This document shows positions 28,109 through 36,242 of a stretch of 64,000 nt of DNA, piece after piece. The stretch covers positions 286,257 through 350,256 of the forward strand of contig NZ_QWDM01000006.1 of assembly GCF_003996965.1 (NCBI RefSeq). Direction: 5' to 3'. A model generated the notes under the pieces. It had not been told where the DNA came from and searched no databases. It was given only the letters and a program-made list of their open reading frames with translations. The stretch is from Flavobacterium cupreum. Its GTDB lineage: Bacteria > Bacteroidota > Bacteroidia > Flavobacteriales > Flavobacteriaceae. Both the position numbers and the translations under genes were made by a program. Positions within the stretch are counted from its first letter, which is position 1. Every line of letters begins with the position of its first letter.

Positions 28109-28337
28109 CCTTTATTTATTTTTATGATTGTTATGATTAGCCTTTTATAAGGCGTAATCCCATTTTTACAATTTAGGCTTTTTAAATCCGTTAAAGGAAT
28201 AAATAACATATCTATAACATAATTTACTTCGGCTTTTATACCGAGAATCCATCTTGTTTAGTTCGCTGTGTTTTTATAAATTACTACCTTTGGAGTTCAT
28301 AAATAAAGACTTCAATTAATAAAATAATCACATCATA

Positions 28338-30365
28338 ATGAACGTTTTACTTTCAAAATTTACTACAAAACACGATACAGCACCTTTTTCACAAATTAAA
28401 ATCGAAGATTATTTTCCTGCATTTCAGGAAGGAATAGCTTTGGCCAAAGCCGAAATTAACGCTATCGTTAACAATCCGGAAGCACCAACTTTTGAAAACA
28501 CGGTTGTCGCAATGGATTTTTCGGGAGACATCCTCGATCGTCTTTCCAGTGTTTTTTTCAATTTGAATTCGGCGGAAACGAATGACGAAATGCAGAAAAT
28601 TGCACAGGAAGTTTCTCCTCTATTATCTGAATTTGGAAATGACATTACGTTAAACGCGGCTTTATTTGCTAAAATAAAAACGGTTTACGATCAAAAAGAG
28701 CAGCTGAATTTAAATCCGGAACAAACTACCCTTTTAGATAAAAAGTACAAAAGCTTTTCCAGAAACGGGGCTAATTTACCGGAAGATAAAAAAGAGAAAT
28801 TACGCGAAATCGACAAGGAATTATCTAAATTAAAATTACAATTTGAAGAGAATATCCTGGCGGAAACCAATGCTTTCGAATTGCATTTAACAGACGAAAA
28901 AGATTTAGCCGGTTTGCCTGAAGGAACCATTGAGGCAGCACGATTACTGGCTAAAAACCAGGAAAAAGAAGGCTGGATTTTCACATTGGACCACCCGAGT
29001 TATGTTCCGTTTCTGAACTACGCCGATAATCGCGAATTACGTAAAAAAATGGCGATTGCTTTTGGAGCCAGAGGATTTCAGCATAACGAATTCGATAATC
29101 AGGAAAATGTGCTGAAAATTGCCAAATTACGTTTCGAAAGAGCTAATTTGTTAGGGTATAAAACGCATGCCCATTTTGTTCTGGAAGAAAGAATGGCCGA
29201 AAGTCCGGAGAAAGTTTTCACTTTCCTGAATGATTTGCTGGCAAAAGCAAAACCTGCAGCTCAGAAGGAGTTTGCCCAATTAACGGCTTTCGCCAAAGAA
29301 CTGGACGGAATTGAAGAATTGCAAAAATGGGATGGGGCCTATTATTCGGAGAAACTAAAACAACAGCTTTTTAATCTGGATGATGAAAAACTAAAACCTT
29401 ATTTTCAGTTGGAAAAAGTATTAAACGGTGCTTTTACTGTTGCCAAAAAACTATACGGATTAAACTTCACAGAGGTTTTTGACATTGATAAATACCACGA
29501 AGAAGTGACCACTTACGAAGTAACCGATGCTCAAAACAATCTGGTTTCGATTTTCTACGCTGATTTCTTTCCACGAAAAGGAAAACGAAACGGTGCCTGG
29601 ATGACCTCATTCAAATCACAAGCTATAAAAGACGGCGTAAACGAGAGACCTCATGTTTCGAATGTTTGTAATTTTACCAAACCAACAGAAACCAAACCAT
29701 CCTTACTAACGTTTAATGAGGTGACCACCTTATTTCACGAATTCGGTCACGGTTTGCATGGAATGATGGCCAACACCACTTATCCAAGTTTATCGGGAAC
29801 TTCGGTTTTCTGGGATTTTGTGGAATTGCCAAGTCAGATTATGGAAAACTGGTGTTACGAGCCGGAAGCTCTGGCTTTGTTTGCCAATCACTATGAAACC
29901 GGAGAAATCATTCCGATTGAATATGTTCAGAAAATCAAAGAAAGCGCCAGTTTCCAGGAAGGACTGGCTACTTTACGTCAGCTGAGTTTTGGATTACTGG
30001 ATATGGCGTGGCACGGAAAGGATCCGACTCATATTACTGATCTTAAAACTTTCGAAACACAACAATTTGCCAATACACAATTGTATCCGGATGTAAAAGA
30101 GAATGCTATGAGCACTGCTTTTTCGCATATTTTTCAGGGAGGTTATTCTTCCGGATATTACAGTTACAAATGGGCTGAGGTTTTAGATGCGGATGCTTTT
30201 GAATATTTTCAGGAAAAAGGAATCTTCAATGCCGAAGTAGCAACGAAATTCAAAGAAAATGTACTTTCAAAAGGAGGGACAGAACATCCGATGGTATTGT
30301 ACAAACGTTTCAGGGGTCAGGAACCAAAACCGGAAGCTTTGTTGAAACGTGCCGGATTGCTGTAA
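28338..30365 (+). CDS. M3 family metallopeptidase (oligopeptidase A / Dcp type)
   Basis: The 675-aa zinc peptidase degrades oligopeptides. The zinc site is LFHEFGHGLHG, with the downstream Glu in SGTSVFWDFVELPSQIMENW. No signal peptide is visible, so it acts in the cytoplasm, unlike many periplasmic Dcp homologues. Length and the C-terminal FQGGYSSGYYSYKWAEVLDADAF region are typical. A TACCTTTG -7-like box lies at 28285-28292. Confidence 0.93.
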   Translation: MNVLLSKFTTKHDTAPFSQIKIEDYFPAFQEGIALAKAEINAIVNNPEAPTFENTVVAMDFSGDILDRLSSVFFNLNSAETNDEMQKIAQEVSPLLSEFGNDITLNAALFAKIKTVYDQKEQLNLNPEQTTLLDKKYKSFSRNGANLPEDKKEKLREIDKELSKLKLQFEENILAETNAFELHLTDEKDLAGLPEGTIEAARLLAKNQEKEGWIFTLDHPSYVPFLNYADNRELRKKMAIAFGARGFQHNEFDNQENVLKIAKLRFERANLLGYKTHAHFVLEERMAESPEKVFTFLNDLLAKAKPAAQKEFAQLTAFAKELDGIEELQKWDGAYYSEKLKQQLFNLDDEKLKPYFQLEKVLNGAFTVAKKLYGLNFTEVFDIDKYHEEVTTYEVTDAQNNLVSIFYADFFPRKGKRNGAWMTSFKSQAIKDGVNERPHVSNVCNFTKPTETKPSLLTFNEVTTLFHEFGHGLHGMMANTTYPSLSGTSVFWDFVELPSQIMENWCYEPEALALFANHYETGEIIPIEYVQKIKESASFQEGLATLRQLSFGLLDMAWHGKDPTHITDLKTFETQQFANTQLYPDVKENAMSTAFSHIFQGGYSSGYYSYKWAEVLDADAFEYFQEKGIFNAEVATKFKENVLSKGGTEHPMVLYKRFRGQEPKPEALLKRAGLL

Positions 30366-30396
30366 TTATTCGATACCTTTGTTAATATCAAAACTA

Positions 30397-30984
30397 TTGA
30401 AAGATAAAAATCTATATATAATTGCTGGTTGTAATGGTGCTGGAAAAACAACTGCTTCATATACGATCCTGCCTGAAATTCTGGACTGTAAAGAGTTTGT
30501 AAATGCTGATGAAATTGCAAAAGGATTATCTCCTTTTCAGCCTGAAAAAGTTAGTTTTGAAGCTGGCAGAATAATGCTTCATCGTATTGATGAATTATTA
30601 CAAAAGGAAGCCGACTTTGCATTTGAGACAACTCTTTCTGCTAAAAGTTACATTTCAATTGTAAAAAAAGCCCAAAGCCAGGGTCATTTTGTAACATTAG
30701 TCTTCTTTTGGTTAAATTCTACCGAGCTTGCAAAACAGAGGGTATTAATCAGAGTAAGCGAAGGCGGACATAGCATTCCAGAAGATGTTATTGAACGAAG
30801 GTATGTGAGGGGAATTAAAAACTTCTTCAAAATTTATTTAAATGCATGTGATAATGTAATGCTTTTTGACAATTCTAATAAATCGCCTGTTCTAATTTTA
30901 GAAAAAGAAATTAGCGAGGAATCAGTTATTATTAAGGAAGATCTATTTAATGAAATAAAAAAAATACAACATGACAAAAGATAA
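30397..30984 (+). CDS. Zeta-toxin-like P-loop kinase
   Basis: The 195-aa protein has a zeta-toxin/UDP-GlcNAc-kinase fold. The Walker A is AGCNGAGKTT near the N-terminus, followed by FVNADEIAKGLSPF and FAFETTLSAKSYI, both conserved positions in this family. Known zeta toxins phosphorylate UDP-N-acetylglucosamine and block wall synthesis. The frame is open back to an ATG at 30349 inside the M3 gene; I prefer the TTG at 30397 because it gives the normal short N-terminus. The downstream 53-aa gene overlaps its end by 14 bases. Whether it is a toxin or a house-keeping kinase is not shown by sequence alone. Confidence 0.8.
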   Translation: MKDKNLYIIAGCNGAGKTTASYTILPEILDCKEFVNADEIAKGLSPFQPEKVSFEAGRIMLHRIDELLQKEADFAFETTLSAKSYISIVKKAQSQGHFVTLVFFWLNSTELAKQRVLIRVSEGGHSIPEDVIERRYVRGIKNFFKIYLNACDNVMLFDNSNKSPVLILEKEISEESVIIKEDLFNEIKKIQHDKR

Positions 30985-31132
30985 AATCAAAGAATTACAA
31001 AATAAAATAGTTGAAGGCCTTAAGGTTTCTTCAAAAAAAATGATTGAAAACAAAAAGAAAATCAACGGAAGAATTGTTGTGTATGCTGATGGAAAAATTC
31101 AGACTATAAATGCAGTAGACATTAAAGAGTAA
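30971..31132 (+). CDS. 53-aa protein overlapping the zeta-like kinase (candidate partner or antitoxin)
   Basis: An ATG at 30971 opens a 53-codon frame ending in TAA at 31130-31132. The product is Lys-rich and helical in its first 30 residues, with a beta-like end (GRIVVYADGKIQTINAVDI). It overlaps the kinase stop region by 14 bases, so translation is coupled. It is not an epsilon antitoxin by sequence. Position and size suggest a regulator or antitoxin of the kinase, which is inference. Confidence 0.65.
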   Translation: MTKDKIKELQNKIVEGLKVSSKKMIENKKKINGRIVVYADGKIQTINAVDIKE

Positions 31133-31144
31133 ACTAAACACATT

Positions 31145-31804
31145 TTGAAAAAATACTTTAAAATCCTTTTTTATCTTTCCATTATTGGATTGATTTCAAT
31201 TATTGCTGTGAATTGGTACGTAAAATCTTCGACCAAAAATCAAATTTATTATTCAATTAAAAAGTTCCCGAAAAACGATATCGGAATTATTTTTGGTGCC
31301 GGAATTAACGGAGATCAGCCAAGCAAATATTTAAAAGACAGACTTGATGCCGGAATTCTGTTATACAAGGCAAAAAGAATCAATAAAATTTTGCTTTCGG
31401 GTGATAATGGCCGCAATGAATATGATGAATTGACGGTCATGAAAAATTACTGCTACAGAAATGGTGTTGATACTACTAAAATATTCATTGATTATGCGGG
31501 TTTCGATACGTATTCAACAATGTACAGGGCAAAGCATATTTTTAAAATCAGGAAGGCAACTTTAATATCGCAGAAATATCATTTAAACCGGGCGATTTAT
31601 ATCGGGAAGAGTCTTGGAATAAAATCGGTTGGTTTTTCTGCTAACAAGGGTGAATACAGAGGTTATACATATGTTACTTTCAGAGAATATATTTCTATTT
31701 TCAAATCCTTTTTTGATGTTTTGCGAAATCGGGAACCGCATTTTTTAGGTCATCCGATCAACATAAATGGTCCCTCTAACTATTCTAAAGATGATAAAAG
31801 ATAA
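31145..31804 (+). CDS. SanA/YdcF-like membrane-anchored protein (DUF218)
   Basis: The 219-aa protein has one N-terminal membrane anchor (about 7-25) and a periplasmic DUF218/YdcF domain. The GAGINGDQPSKYLKDRLDAGI, ILLSGDNG and ATLISQKYHLNRAIYIGKSLGI phrases are typical of the SanA branch, which is linked to envelope barrier function. Translation appears to start at TTG 31145, 12 bases after the preceding stop, so it could be the third gene of the kinase operon. Biochemical activity is unknown. Confidence 0.83.
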   Translation: MKKYFKILFYLSIIGLISIIAVNWYVKSSTKNQIYYSIKKFPKNDIGIIFGAGINGDQPSKYLKDRLDAGILLYKAKRINKILLSGDNGRNEYDELTVMKNYCYRNGVDTTKIFIDYAGFDTYSTMYRAKHIFKIRKATLISQKYHLNRAIYIGKSLGIKSVGFSANKGEYRGYTYVTFREYISIFKSFFDVLRNREPHFLGHPININGPSNYSKDDKR

Positions 31805-31856
31805 GACTACAGCATAAAACCATTAATTTTAAGATAGATGGGATTTCCCTGTAAAA

Positions 31857-31892
31857 TAAAAAACCAGTACTCATGTACTGGCTTTTTTTTTT
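31857..31892. terminator. Bidirectional terminator between the SanA-like gene and the heme lipoprotein gene
   Basis: CCAGTAC pairs with GTACTGG around a 4-nt loop. A run of A precedes and ten T follow, so it can end both convergent transcripts. Confidence 0.8.
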
Positions 31893-31911
31893 AAACCAAC
31901 AGGAATTGTAA

Positions 31912-33726
31912 TTAACTTTTTCTTTTAACTTTCTTATTACCGGTATTTGCAGGCAGTGATATAATTTCATCAAAAACATGGCTTAAATCTCCTGGCTGTA
32001 CCCCATTATTCTGATTGTGACAAGAGAAACAAGAGATAGCCGTGCTGTCGTTTGAAACTGTCGACGAAGGCTGAACATAAGTTTCCATCGTACTGTTGGA
32101 TAGCTGTCCGGTTCCAATTGCATCTCCGGCAGGAATGGAATCATTAACTGCTCCGTACGGATAAACATTTCCGTTTGGTCCGGCACCGCCAAAAGTCCAG
32201 GTTGCTCCTATTAATAAATAATTCTTTCTGATATCATTTCCGACCAGCATGCTGCGAACGGCATTATTTATAGAGATGATCTCACTGTTAGAATCGGCCG
32301 GTGTTTTATCTTCTCCGTTTGGAACTGTGTTAGAGGCCACTCCCCAGGCCATAATTCTTCTCGCAGTCGGACTGTTAACCGATGGATCTTTAATCAAAAT
32401 TGAATCGTGACCAACCGTCATATTCTGAATATTCTGAGGTCCGGTTGTATCATTGGCATTGGCATTAAAAAGCCATCCTTTACCCGTATCTGCTTTTACC
32501 TGTTTTATTTTATCATTTACATCTCTGTACGTGTAAGCGTCGTTTGGTGAATTTTTCTCATGCTCGAATGTTGCCCAGATCATTTCAGGATGCCCGGCGA
32601 CACTACCTACAACATGCATTCCGACTAAGGCCAGTGTAGTGGTGGTTTCTCCATTTTCTACCCATGCATTTGGATTGGATTTATCGTAAGTCGGGATTAC
32701 TGCTTTGATCGTTACATACGTTTCCGGATTTGGCAAGTCTTTCACTTCTACCCATGATGTTTTTAATTCCATGGCCAGTGCATCCGGATCCGGAGGTGTA
32801 GCCCAGCCTTTTGTTTTGGCATACGCAAGGATACTGTCTCTTGCAGCGGCCGTTGTTGGAAACTGATTTCCGTTTAATTTCCCCTCATTCACTCCGGTTA
32901 AAAAATAAGCGTACACGTCATTAACCATTGTGATGTAATATACCAATGATTTATTTTCACCCATTAAGGCTCCGTGGGAACCTGCCTGTCCTTGTTCTGA
33001 TTGCACTTCTTTTCCAGTGGAATCAAGGAAAATAGATTTATTACCTACTTTAAATTGCTGTACCACTTCTGAAGGCTTGATTTTAGTGTCGATAACCGGT
33101 TTTGGATTTTTAATCACTTTTCCTTTGATGTCAAAAAAGGAATGTAAACCTGACGCATTCGCCACGATATGATCTACCTGAATCAGTTTATTAGATTCAT
33201 CCTTAACTTTTTCATTACTTTTTTCAGCTTCAATTTCAAACATTTTCCCGGACTTATCAATCAGAACCGGAAGTCTGTGAGGTCCGCTTTGATTGATATT
33301 GCTTACGGCACGCAGCACCTGATTCGGTTTATGTTCGGTCAGTGTACGTTTGTTTAAGGAATCGGGCGGAGAAACGTTGTAAAAAACGGAAGATTCTAAA
33401 ACTGTTCCTTTTCCATTATAGGCTGCCGAAGCAGGAGATGTAATCCACAAGAACATTTGTTCAGACCATTTATAGAAATCACAGTTGTTGTTATGCGGAA
33501 ATGCAACGCTGTTTGCCGGTTCTACCAATCCGTTTTCAGTGATGGAACCTGAAGCAAACCACGACTTAAATTCAGACTCAGATACCGTACAGGTCTGTTT
33601 TACGTCCTGAGGCAGATATTCGGAATCATTAGAAGCCAGAAAGCCCTTTTCTTTTTTACATCCCAGAAACAGGATTATGATTACCATAAATGATACAGTA
33701 ATAATTTTTGTGGTTGTTTTTTTCAT
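31912..33726 (-). CDS. Large lipoprotein with single C-terminal CxxCH heme motif
   Basis: The 604-aa product has a lipoprotein signal peptide (lipobox FLGC, Cys23) and a single CFSCH motif at 566-570 near the C-terminus, suggesting one covalently bound c-type heme. The remainder is a large domain of unknown type (GMHVVGSVAGHPEMIWATFEHE, MAWGVASNTVPNGEDKTP). An upstream open frame reaches 33909, but the ATG at 33726 gives the proper signal peptide. Probably co-transcribed with the 153-aa gene 82 bases upstream. The function is unknown; a redox or heme-dependent envelope role is inference. Confidence 0.8.
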   Translation of the reverse strand: MKKTTTKIITVSFMVIIILFLGCKKEKGFLASNDSEYLPQDVKQTCTVSESEFKSWFASGSITENGLVEPANSVAFPHNNNCDFYKWSEQMFLWITSPASAAYNGKGTVLESSVFYNVSPPDSLNKRTLTEHKPNQVLRAVSNINQSGPHRLPVLIDKSGKMFEIEAEKSNEKVKDESNKLIQVDHIVANASGLHSFFDIKGKVIKNPKPVIDTKIKPSEVVQQFKVGNKSIFLDSTGKEVQSEQGQAGSHGALMGENKSLVYYITMVNDVYAYFLTGVNEGKLNGNQFPTTAAARDSILAYAKTKGWATPPDPDALAMELKTSWVEVKDLPNPETYVTIKAVIPTYDKSNPNAWVENGETTTTLALVGMHVVGSVAGHPEMIWATFEHEKNSPNDAYTYRDVNDKIKQVKADTGKGWLFNANANDTTGPQNIQNMTVGHDSILIKDPSVNSPTARRIMAWGVASNTVPNGEDKTPADSNSEIISINNAVRSMLVGNDIRKNYLLIGATWTFGGAGPNGNVYPYGAVNDSIPAGDAIGTGQLSNSTMETYVQPSSTVSNDSTAISCFSCHNQNNGVQPGDLSHVFDEIISLPANTGNKKVKRKS

Positions 33727-33808
33727 TTTTTTATAGTTATGATTTGGTTGTTTTTGGTCAATCCCTTTCTGAAAACGCCTGCTTGGGGACTTAAGATGAA
33801 GTTTTAAT

Positions 33809-34255
33809 CTATACGAGTTCCTCCTTAAAGCATTCTGATCGCCCAACCGCTTCGTTTTCGATCTGATAATTGTAGCAAGAAAAGCCTCCAATTCCATTCC
33901 ATACATCATCTATAGCAAAGTGAGCATCAAAATCAGCTAAAAAAGAACCTTTTTCCAAAGGCGAGACAGACTGGTGGTATTGGCCTTGTAAGCTGACTAC
34001 TTTTGTAAATTTTCCAAATCCGGTCTCATGGATTTTTCCTTTTACCTGAACAACGATATCACTTTCCAGCATATTGATACACTGGGTAATGACAACAGTC
34101 CCTTTCACAGCATTTTTCAAAAGCAAAACTTCTAAAGCAAATGAAGCGACCGGAGCACCTGGTATACTAGTATTTCCGATTGTACCTTTTACTAAATAAT
34201 CATCTCCTAATAAATTTTCCATGACTCTTTGGTTTAAATTTTTCTTTGCTTTCAT
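33809..34255 (-). CDS. Hypothetical protein, partner of the heme lipoprotein
   Basis: About 148 residues starting at MKAKKNLNQ (an ATG at 34270 is also possible). No signal peptide. The sequence is beta-rich (VVITQCINMLESDIVVQVKGKI) and ends with GGFSCYNYQIENEAVG. I do not recognise the family. It precedes the mono-heme lipoprotein on the same strand with no terminator in between, and is divergent from gbsR. The shared transcript is inferred from spacing alone. Confidence 0.6.
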   Translation of the reverse strand: MKAKKNLNQRVMENLLGDDYLVKGTIGNTSIPGAPVASFALEVLLLKNAVKGTVVITQCINMLESDIVVQVKGKIHETGFGKFTKVVSLQGQYHQSVSPLEKGSFLADFDAHFAIDDVWNGIGGFSCYNYQIENEAVGRSECFKEELV

Positions 34256-34436
34256 GTTTTTAAAAATCACATGAAAATTATTTTTCTTTTTTTACTTCTT
34301 TAATTCCTATCTCAAAACTAGATCAGACTTACCTTCATAAGTAAAAAAATGTCATAAGACGGGAATTTCCGTTCATGAAAGAGGTAAAAAATGTCATGGC
34401 CTGTTCCGGGAAAAACAAAGAATTAGGTTCAAAAAT

Positions 34437-34462
34437 AAAGTTTCATTTATTTTTGAAAGTTT
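34437..34462. promoter_or_regulatory. Palindromic operator candidate O1 upstream of the GbsR-family gene
   Basis: AAAGTTTCA-N8-TGAAAGTTT, an inverted repeat with one mismatch, covers the -33 element of the promoter at 34452-34483. A second copy with identical arm length and spacing lies at 35008-35033, just after the regulator gene. This suits autorepression by the GbsR/MarR protein. Confidence 0.65.
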
Positions 34463-34483
34463 AAAAACTTTTACTTACATTTG
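34452..34483 (+). promoter_or_regulatory. Promoter of the GbsR-family regulator
   Basis: TTTG (34452-34455) and TACATTTG (34476-34483) are 20 bases apart, an excellent match to the Bacteroidota promoter. The -7 box ends 4 bases before the ATG at 34488, so the mRNA should be leaderless or nearly so. Confidence 0.75.
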
Positions 34484-34487
34484 ATCT

Positions 34488-34994
34488 ATGGAATTCAAAG
34501 AAGCAAAAAATAAATTCGTACAGACCTGGGGAGCACTGGGTTCCCAATGGGGTATCAATAAAACCATGGCGCAGATTCATGCTTTACTGATGGTTTCAAA
34601 CGAACCTGTTTCTATGGAAGACATTATGGAAGAATTACAGATTTCACGCGGAAATGCCAGCATGAACCTGAGAGCCTTAATGGATTGGGGAATTGTTTAT
34701 AAAGAGTACAAAGCCGGAGAAAGAAGAGAATTCTTTACTGCCGAAAAAGATTTAGACGAATTGGCTGTAAAAATCGCAAGGGAAAGAAGCAAAAGAGAAA
34801 TTAAGCCCGCTCTTAAAATCCTGAAAGAAGTTTCCTCAATTGAAGCAAAAGAATCTTCCGAAGAAGAAAAACATTTTGTAGATCAGACTTCTAAATTATA
34901 CGACTTTGTTTTAAAAGCCGATAATATGTTAGATAAAATGACAGAATTCAATGAAAACTGGTTAGGCCGTTTGGTTCTAAAAATTATGAAGTAA
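34488..34994 (+). CDS. GbsR/MarR-family transcriptional regulator
   Basis: The 168-aa winged-helix repressor-type protein has a helix-turn-helix around MEDIMEELQISRGNASMNLRALMDWGIVYKEYKAGERREFF. The second half is a helical dimerisation region. GbsR relatives repress osmoprotectant or export genes; the ligand here is unknown. It is first in a five-gene plus-strand cluster (34488-37606), and matching palindromes at both ends of the gene suggest it controls itself and the downstream genes. Confidence 0.88.
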   Translation: MEFKEAKNKFVQTWGALGSQWGINKTMAQIHALLMVSNEPVSMEDIMEELQISRGNASMNLRALMDWGIVYKEYKAGERREFFTAEKDLDELAVKIARERSKREIKPALKILKEVSSIEAKESSEEEKHFVDQTSKLYDFVLKADNMLDKMTEFNENWLGRLVLKIMK

Positions 34995-35007
34995 AAAAAT
35001 TTAATTA

Positions 35008-35033
35008 AAACTTTCATTTTTTTCTGAAAGTTT
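35008..35033. promoter_or_regulatory. Palindromic operator candidate O2 downstream of the GbsR-family gene
   Basis: AAACTTTCA-N8-TGAAAGTTT is a perfect 9-bp inverted repeat, 16 bases before the next start codon. It shares arms and spacer length with O1. No -7 box is recognisable beside it, so it may act as a roadblock or second binding site rather than at a separate promoter. Confidence 0.6.
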
Positions 35034-35049
35034 AAAACAATCAATAATT

Positions 35050-35382
35050 ATGAAAATTATAAAATACATCAACACATTTGCTATCGCGCTCCCCTTTTTA
35101 ATTGTTGCAACCTATCCGATCTATAAAGAAGGTGCTCTAATATTTGCTATTATATCAACTATGGCGACGGGGTTTCTTCAATTTTCACTGGGAATAAAAA
35201 TGCTGATTGACAATCCAGGAAACAAAAACCTGCAGCTGTATATTGCAGGGGTTGTAGCCTTCTTTGCACTTTGGCTGATCAATGTCTTAATAAGTTACAA
35301 TGATTTTATAAACTTCATCCTTTTTCCAATTCCCTTGATTTTGGCTATTTACCTTTCTCTGTTAATTTATAAAAAAGAATAA
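35050..35382 (+). CDS. Small four-helix membrane protein of unknown function
   Basis: The 110-aa protein consists almost entirely of four hydrophobic segments (about 8-25, 29-52, 62-83 and 87-106), so it lies in the inner membrane. No family is recognised. It lies between the regulator and the DCC-domain gene in the GbsR-controlled cluster and probably shares its transcript. Confidence 0.75.
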   Translation: MKIIKYINTFAIALPFLIVATYPIYKEGALIFAIISTMATGFLQFSLGIKMLIDNPGNKNLQLYIAGVVAFFALWLINVLISYNDFINFILFPIPLILAIYLSLLIYKKE

Positions 35383-35417
35383 AGGAATATTAAAGTTGAA
35401 ATAAAAAACCACACATT

Positions 35418-36239
35418 ATGAAAACGCTGCAAAACCAAACTTTACTCTATGACGAAGACTGTCCGCTGTGCCAGGTATACACAACAGGTTTTATAAAAGC
35501 AAAAATGTTAGACGAAAATGGCCGTAAATCTTATGGCCAACTGAGCGAAACCGAACAGGCTTTTGTAGATGTAAAACGTGCTTCAAACGAAATTGCCCTA
35601 ATTGACAATCAAAACAAAACCGTGCTTTATGGCATTGACAGCCTCCTCAAAGTAATCGGGTTTTCTTTTCCCTTAATTGAAAAAATCGGGAACCTGAAAC
35701 CTGTTAAGTTCTTTCTGAAAAAACTGTATTCATTTGTTTCCTACAATCGAAAAGTTATCATTCCGGGTAAAATCAATAAGGATCAAAAATTACAATGTGT
35801 TCCGGATTTCAACTACAAATACCGCTTTTTATTTATTGGTTTTGCAACTGTCATCACATCAGTAGTATTGTATCATTATGCTGCCTTACTTCCGGTTTTG
35901 CCACAAGCCGGCATCACCAGAGAAGTACTGATTGCGTTAGGGCAGCTCGTTTTTCAGAGTTTGTTTATGCTAAAAAAGGACAAAAAAACGATCCTGAATT
36001 ATGCAGGAAACCTAATGACGGTTTCTCTAATGGGATCTTTATTGCTGCTTCCCCTGCTCGCGGTTCAGGCTGTTGTAAATGTTCCGGAAAATGTAATCTT
36101 GGCCTGGTTTGCCCTTACGGTTCTGATCATGTTTACGGAACATTTCAGAAGAATTAAAATACTGGAATTGCCTGCTTATCTTTGTCTGACATGGGTGGTA
36201 TACCGAATTATTGTTTTACTGTTAATTTTGAATTTTTAG
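35418..36239 (+). CDS. DCC1-like thiol-disulfide oxidoreductase with membrane domain (DUF393)
   Basis: The 273-aa protein carries an N-terminal DCC domain, defined by DEDCPLCQ (Cys16/Cys19, thioredoxin-like CxxC). After about residue 115 it has four or five membrane segments. DCC proteins are predicted redox proteins, and the membrane half makes this an anchored version. The next gene starts 4 bases after its stop. The operon mates (epimerase, SRPBCC) recur together in flavobacteria from memory. Confidence 0.78.
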   Translation: MKTLQNQTLLYDEDCPLCQVYTTGFIKAKMLDENGRKSYGQLSETEQAFVDVKRASNEIALIDNQNKTVLYGIDSLLKVIGFSFPLIEKIGNLKPVKFFLKKLYSFVSYNRKVIIPGKINKDQKLQCVPDFNYKYRFLFIGFATVITSVVLYHYAALLPVLPQAGITREVLIALGQLVFQSLFMLKKDKKTILNYAGNLMTVSLMGSLLLLPLLAVQAVVNVPENVILAWFALTVLIMFTEHFRRIKILELPAYLCLTWVVYRIIVLLLILNF

Positions 36240-36242
36240 ATC

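Noticed and set aside
30349..30396. Upstream start of the zeta-like kinase
   Set aside because: The 16 extra residues overlap the end of the M3 gene and are not like the family N-terminus; TTG at 30397 fits better, though this is not proven.
35795..36157. 120-codon frame inside the DCC gene
   Set aside because: Shifted-frame shadow with no start context and Cys/His-rich random composition; the DCC frame is coherent throughout.
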